From the NCBI RefSeq assembly GCF_018729255.1, contig NZ_CP076060.1:1-64000 (forward strand): DNA of 64,000 nucleotides, written 5' to 3'. The position numbers were made by a program, and so were the translations under genes. The notes below the pieces were generated by a model, which was not told the DNA's origin, searched no databases, and was given only the letters and a program-made list of their open reading frames with translations. Below, piece by piece: positions 59,630 to 64,000 of this stretch (position 1 is the stretch's first letter; the number at the start of each line of letters is the position of its first letter). This stretch comes from Cupriavidus sp. EM10 (lineage in GTDB: Bacteria; Pseudomonadota; Gammaproteobacteria; Burkholderiales; Burkholderiaceae).

Positions 59630-61868
59630 ATGCAACAACAATCCCGACGACGCGTAACACCCCGGCCGCGCCGTCGCGTTCCACCGGCCCGGCAGCTACC
59701 CCGGCCAACGCCAGTACGGCGGGCGGCAGCGTGCCCCGTCACCCGCGTCCGGCGCGTGGCATGTTCTCGCCGGAGCTGGTCAAGCCGGCCATGATCGATG
59801 CCCTGCGCAAGCTCACGCCGCGTGCGCAGTTGCGCAACCCCGTGATGTTCGTGGTCTACGCGGGCAGCGTGCTGACGACGATCCTGTTCCTGCGCGCCTG
59901 GCTCGCCCCCACGCAGGGCGGCGAGTCGGCGGGCTTCATCCTGGCCGTGGCCGTCTGGCTGTGGTTCACGGCGCTGTTCGCCAACTTCGCCGAAGCGCTG
60001 GCGGAAGGCCGCAGCAAGCAGCAGGCCGCCGCGCTGCGCGGGCTCAAGACCACCACCATGGCGCGCGTGGTGCGCCCCGGCCGGGGCGATGCGCGCGCCG
60101 TGGGCGCCACCCAGCCGGTAGTCGCCACCGACCTGCGGCGCGGCGACATCGTGCTGGTCGAGGCGGGCGAGATGATCCCCGGCGACGGCGATGTCATCGA
60201 AGGCGTGGCATCGGTCGACGAAAGCGCCATCACGGGTGAATCGGCACCGGTGATCCGCGAATCGGGTGGCGACTTCTCGTCGGTCACGGGCGGCACGCGG
60301 GTGCTGTCCGACTGGATCGTGGTGCGCATCACGACCAATCCGGGCGAGAGCTTCATCGACCGCATGATCAGCATGGTCGAAGGCGCCAAGCGTCAGAAGA
60401 CGCCGAACGAGCTGGCGCTGACCATCCTGCTGGTGGGCCTGACGCTGGTGCTGCTGCTGGCCACCGCCACGCTGCAGCCGTACTCGCTCTACGCGGTGCT
60501 GGTGACCAAGGCCGGCGTGCCGGTATCGGTGACGGTGTTGGTGGCGCTGCTCGTGTGCCTGATCCCGACGACGATTGGCGGCCTGCTGTCGGCCATCGGC
60601 GTGGCCGGCATGAGCCGCATGATGGAAGCCAACGTGATCGCCACGTCGGGCCGCGCGGTGGAAGCCGCCGGCGACGTCGACGTGCTGCTGCTGGACAAGA
60701 CCGGCACGATCACGCACGGCAATCGCCAGGCCGCGCGCTTTATCTGCGCGCCGGGCGTCAGCGAGCGCCAGCTGGCCGAGGCCGCGTGGCTGTCGTCGCT
60801 GGCCGACGAGACGCCGGAAGGCCGCAGCATCGTCACGCTGGCACGCCAGCAACCGGGCGCGACCGCGCCGGAGATGGGCGCACGTGGCCTGGCCGCGCCG
60901 GTCTTCGTGCCGTTCACCGCGCAGACGCGCATGAGCGGGGTCGATGTGGCGCAGGGCAACATGGTGCGCAGCGTGCGCAAGGGCGCGGCCGATGCGGTGC
61001 GCCGCTACGTGACCGAGCGCGCCGGCAAGTTCCCGGAGGCGGTGATGCAGGCCGTCGACGATGTGGCGCGCGCCGGCAGTACGCCGCTGGTGGTGGCCGA
61101 GGCGCTGTCAGAAGGCACCGAGGACAGCGTGCGCGTGCTGGGCGTGGTCGAGCTCAAGGACATCGTCAAGACCGGCATCCGCGAGCGCTTTGGCGAACTG
61201 CGCAAGATGGGCATCCGCACCGTCATGATCACCGGCGACAACCGTCTGACGGCGGCGTCGATCGCAGCCGAGGCGGGCGTCGACGACTTCCTGGCCGAAG
61301 CCACGCCCGAGGCCAAGCTGGCGCTGATCCGCGAATACCAGGGCAGGGCCGCCTGGTGGCGATGACGGGCGACGGCACCAACGATGCCCCGGCGCTGGCG
61401 CAGGCCGATGTGGCGGTGGCCATGAACAGCGGCACGCAGGCGGCGCGCGAGGCCGGCAATATGGTCGACCTGGATAGTAATCCGACGAAATTGATCGAGA
61501 TCGTCGAGATCGGCAAGCAGATGCTGATGACGCGCGGGTCGCTGACCACCTTCAGCGTGGCCAACGACGTGGCCAAGTATTTCGCGATCATCCCGGCCGC
61601 GTTCGCCACCACGTATCCGCAGCTGAACCTGCTGAACGTGATGCACCTGTCCACGCCGGCGTCGGCCATCATGTCCGCAGTGATCTTCAACGCGCTGATC
61701 ATCGTGGCGCTGATTCCGCTGGCGCTGCGCGGCGTGGTGTACCGCCCGCTGGGCGCCGCCATCCTGCTGCGCCGCAACCTGCTGATCTACGGGCTGGGCG
61801 GCATCCTGGTGCCGTTCGTCGGCATCAAGCTGATCGACATGTTCCTGACGATGTTCGGCTGGATCTGA
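59630..61868 (+). CDS. kdpB: K+-transporting P-type ATPase subunit KdpB (two apparent frameshifts)
   Basis: The catalytic P-type ATPase of the Kdp pump. The phosphorylation motif [12 protein letters not shown], actuator TGES ([10 protein letters not shown]), hinge [20 protein letters not shown] and transmembrane segments are all present. The frame breaks at about 59635-59641, just after the ATG (one base lost near CAACAACAA), and at 61341-61345 (GGCAGG for GGCCAGG, splitting [14 protein letters not shown]). Repaired length is about 746 residues; a low-complexity Thr/Ala/Pro/Ser N-terminus precedes [18 protein letters not shown]. Probable sequencing errors, as KdpB is otherwise perfectly conserved. 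Confidence 0.92.
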
Positions 61869-61883
61869 TTTCGGAGAATTACG

Positions 61884-62500
61884 ATGTCTTCACAAGCCCA
61901 AATCAAACTGCCGGCCGAGCCGGCGCACCAGACCGGCATGCTGCGCCCGGCGCTGACCGTGTTTATCGGCCTGTCCATCGTCACCGGCCTGCTCTATCCG
62001 GCCGTGGTCACCGGCATCGCCAAGGCGGTATTTCCGCACCAGGCGGCGGGATCGCTGATCGTCCAGAACGGCAAGACCGTCGGCTCCGAGCTGATCGGCC
62101 AGCCGTTCTCGGACCCGAAGTACTTCTGGGGCCGCCTGTCGGCCACGGCGCCGATGCCCTATAACGGCGCGGCCTCGGTGGGGTCGAATCTGGGGCCGAC
62201 CAATCCGGCGCTGACCGATGCCGCGAAGGCGCGCATCGATGCGCTGCGGGCGGCCGACGCCGATAACCAGGCGGCGGTGCCGGTGGACCTGGTGACGGCA
62301 TCGGGCAGCGGTCTTGACCCGCATATCAGCCCGGCGGCGGCGCGATACCAGGCGGCGCGCGTGGCGCGGGTGCGGGGGTATCCGTGGACAAGGTGGAGGC
62401 GCTGATCGCTGCCAATACCGAAGGCCCGGGGCTGGGTGTGCTGGGTGAACCGGGCGTGAATGTGCTGAAGCTGAATCTGGCGCTGGATGGTGCGAAGTAG
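61884..62500 (+). CDS. kdpC: K+-transporting ATPase subunit KdpC (one apparent frameshift)
   Basis: Single-span KdpC acts with KdpB in ATP binding. [19 protein letters not shown] is the membrane helix; [21 protein letters not shown] and [16 protein letters not shown] are the conserved periplasmic motifs. The frame breaks at 62374-62378 (GGGGG for GGGGGG); restored, it continues [20 protein letters not shown] and stops at 62498-62500. Repaired length is about 205 residues, normal. Confidence 0.92.
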
Positions 62501-62522
62501 GGTGGTGGCGGCTGACAGGCTG

Positions 62523-62639
62523 GCCCTCACCCCCGCCCCTCTCCCGCAACCGGGAGAGGGGAGCAAACCGACAGCATTCGAGACACCGTGTGTGGTCTCC
62601 CCTCTCCCGCGCGCGGGAGAGGGGCCGGGGGTGAGGGCA
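62523..62639 (+). repeat. Compound REP-like (BIME-like) element between kdpC and kdpD
   Basis: Two palindromes of the CCCCTCTCCCG family (62536-62561 and 62599-62624) lie inside an outer inverted repeat (GCCCTCACCCCCG near 62523 and its complement ending at 62639). No gene is present. The element may attenuate transcription from kdpC into kdpD. Confidence 0.75.
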
Positions 62640-62686
62640 AGCGTCCCCATACCCCGCCTGCGCCTGCGTGGCACAATCCCCGCACG

Positions 62687-64000
62687 ATGATCGACACCCA
62701 CCGCCCGGACCCCGACGCCCTGCTGCAACGCATGCAGGCGGAAGGCGCGCGCGCGGCGCGCGGCAAATTGCGGGTCTACTTTGGTGCATCGGCCGGCGTG
62801 GGCAAGACCTTTGCCATGCTGGCCGCCGCGCGCGCCTTGCGCGAACAGGGCGTGGACGTGGTGATCGGCGTGGTCGAAACCCACGGTCGTGCCGAAACCG
62901 AATCGCTGGTCAACGGCCTGGAGCGCCTGCCACTGCGCGATGTGCCGTATCGGGACCGCGTGCTGCACGAATTCGATCTCGACGGCGCGCTGGCGCGGCG
63001 TCCGGCGCTGGTGCTGGTCGACGAACTCGCGCATTCCAACGCGGCGGGCAGCCGCCATCCCAAGCGCTGGCAGGACATTCAGGAACTGCAGGCCGCCGGC
63101 ATCGACGTCTGGACCACGGTCAACGTGCAGCACCTGGAGAGCCTGAACCAGGCCGTGGGCGGCATCACCGGCGTGCGCGTCTGGGAAACCGTGCCCGACG
63201 CCGTGTTCGATGGCGCCGACGAAGTGGTGCTGGTGGACCTGCCCGCCGACGAACTGCTGCGCCGGCTGCGCGAGGGCAAGGTCTACCTGCCCGAGCAGGC
63301 GCGCCACGCCGCGCGCAATTTCTTCCGCAAGGGCAACCTGATCGCGCTGCGCGAACTGGCGCTGCGCCGCACCGCCGACCGCGTGGACGACGACGTGCGC
63401 GCCTATCGACACGCCGAGGCCATCCAGCCGGTCTGGCGCACGCGCGAGGCCGTGCTGGCGTGCATCGGCACCGGCGACGATGCCGAGCAGGTGGTGCGCA
63501 GCGCGCGGCGCCTGGCCAGCCAGCTCGATTGCGACTGGCACGTGGTCACCATCGCCACGCCACGGCTGATGCCGCTGGCCGACCCGGTCCGCACGCGCGT
63601 ACGCGCCGCCATGCAGCTGGCCGAGGAACTGGGCGCGCGCACCGAGACGCTGGCCGGGCACGACATGGTCAAGTCGGTGGCCGGCTACGTTCGCCGCCAC
63701 AACCTCACCAAGGTGCTGGTGGGGCGTGCCCGCGCCGACTGGCATGCCGAGGGCAGTCTGCCTGACCGGGCGCGCATGTGGCTGGCGCGCGCGCTGTCGC
63801 CCGTGGTGGGCGCCGGCAACCGGCTGATCGGCCGGCAGACGTTTGCCGATGCGCTGGCCGCCGGGTGTCCCGAAATCGACGTGATCCGCGTGGCAGCCGA
63901 CACCACGCGCGCCGACCTGCGACCCCGCGCCCCACAGGTCGCCGAACCTCGGCCCGAAGCCGATGCCCAGGCGGCGGCCGAACTGGCGCGCCAGCGCCGG
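62687..64000 (+). CDS. kdpD: Sensor histidine kinase KdpD, 5' part (continues beyond window)
   Basis: KdpD senses potassium limitation and turgor and phosphorylates KdpE to switch on kdpFABC. The window contains 438 codons without a stop. The N-terminal KdpD domain begins GKLRVYFGASAGVGKTFAML (Walker A-like), with LVLVDELAHSNAAGSRHPKRW and WTTVNVQHLESLNQ. It continues through the ARNFFRKGNLIALRELALRR helix and then a universal-stress-protein-like domain (AVLACIGTGDDAEQVVRSAR to NLTKVLVGRARADWHAEG). The membrane and kinase domains lie beyond the right edge. ATG at 62687; no strong ribosome-binding site is seen. Confidence 0.95.
   Translation, partial: MIDTHRPDPDALLQRMQAEGARAARGKLRVYFGASAGVGKTFAMLAAARALREQGVDVVIGVVETHGRAETESLVNGLERLPLRDVPYRDRVLHEFDLDGALARRPALVLVDELAHSNAAGSRHPKRWQDIQELQAAGIDVWTTVNVQHLESLNQAVGGITGVRVWETVPDAVFDGADEVVLVDLPADELLRRLREGKVYLPEQARHAARNFFRKGNLIALRELALRRTADRVDDDVRAYRHAEAIQPVWRTREAVLACIGTGDDAEQVVRSARRLASQLDCDWHVVTIATPRLMPLADPVRTRVRAAMQLAEELGARTETLAGHDMVKSVAGYVRRHNLTKVLVGRARADWHAEGSLPDRARMWLARALSPVVGAGNRLIGRQTFADALAAGCPEIDVIRVAADTTRADLRPRAPQVAEPRPEADAQAAAELARQRR

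Noticed and set aside
62668..63765. Long plus-strand frame overlapping the start of kdpD
   Set aside because: Extremely Arg/Ala/Gly-rich shadow frame; the kdpD frame from 62687 matches the family throughout.

Overview
The window starts inside dnaA and continues into dnaN and gyrB, so it is the replication-origin side of a GC-rich chromosome. Gene order and protein types (dnaA-dnaN-gyrB, a minCDE cluster next to a Burkholderia-type porin, a Bug/TctC binding protein, kdpFABCD) fit a betaproteobacterium of the Burkholderiaceae, most likely Cupriavidus or Ralstonia. The genus is inference from gene content; I could not run a comparison.

Region 1 (1-5181) is dnaA (3' part), dnaN and gyrB. Region 2 (5195-35873) is a 30,679-bp Tn7-like transposon, and it is the main discovery here. 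It is bounded by 26-bp imperfect terminal inverted repeats beginning 5'-TGT, each followed inward by further copies of the same motif, and by a perfect 5-bp target duplication ACCGC at 5190-5194 and 35874-35878. It sits 13 nt downstream of the gyrB stop codon and separates gyrB from its own intrinsic terminator (35891-35917). Its core is tnsA-tnsB-tnsC-tniQ-tnsD-like (17886-26539). The second TniQ protein carries C-terminal helix-turn-helix domains and is a good candidate for a gyrB-specific target selector. tnsB is split by an IS21-family element (18655-21342) flanked by a perfect 7-bp duplication CGCTTGC.

The transposon cargo looks like defence genes. The left arm holds a four-gene extended type III restriction-modification cassette (SNF2-like helicase, DUF4391 protein, Mod, Res), an unknown two-gene operon and an XRE regulator. 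The right arm holds a predicted proteasome-like (Ntn-hydrolase) protein followed by a ScoMcrA-head/DUF3883 nuclease-like protein, several small unknown proteins, and a translationally coupled serine recombinase-ParB-RepB module next to a zinc-finger protein.

Region 3 (35879-64000) is ordinary chromosome: MazG-like pyrophosphohydrolase, DUF72 protein, a degenerate DEAD-box protein, a CBS-domain protein, two MFS transporters (DHA2 type, and Fsr type with a divergent AraC regulator), glutathione peroxidase, an ODP-type metallo-beta-lactamase-fold protein, GST, FAH-family hydrolase, two M20 peptidases, a tripartite-transport binding protein, two orphan OmpR-type regulators, a porin, minCDE, a CorA-type transporter and the kdp potassium-uptake operon running off the right edge.

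Sequence quality: at least 21 apparent single-base deletions, nearly all in short homopolymers, break otherwise intact genes, including gyrB (three times), kdpB and kdpC. They occur in backbone and transposon alike, so I treat them as probable sequencing or assembly errors. Such genes are annotated as single CDSs with the break positions noted.
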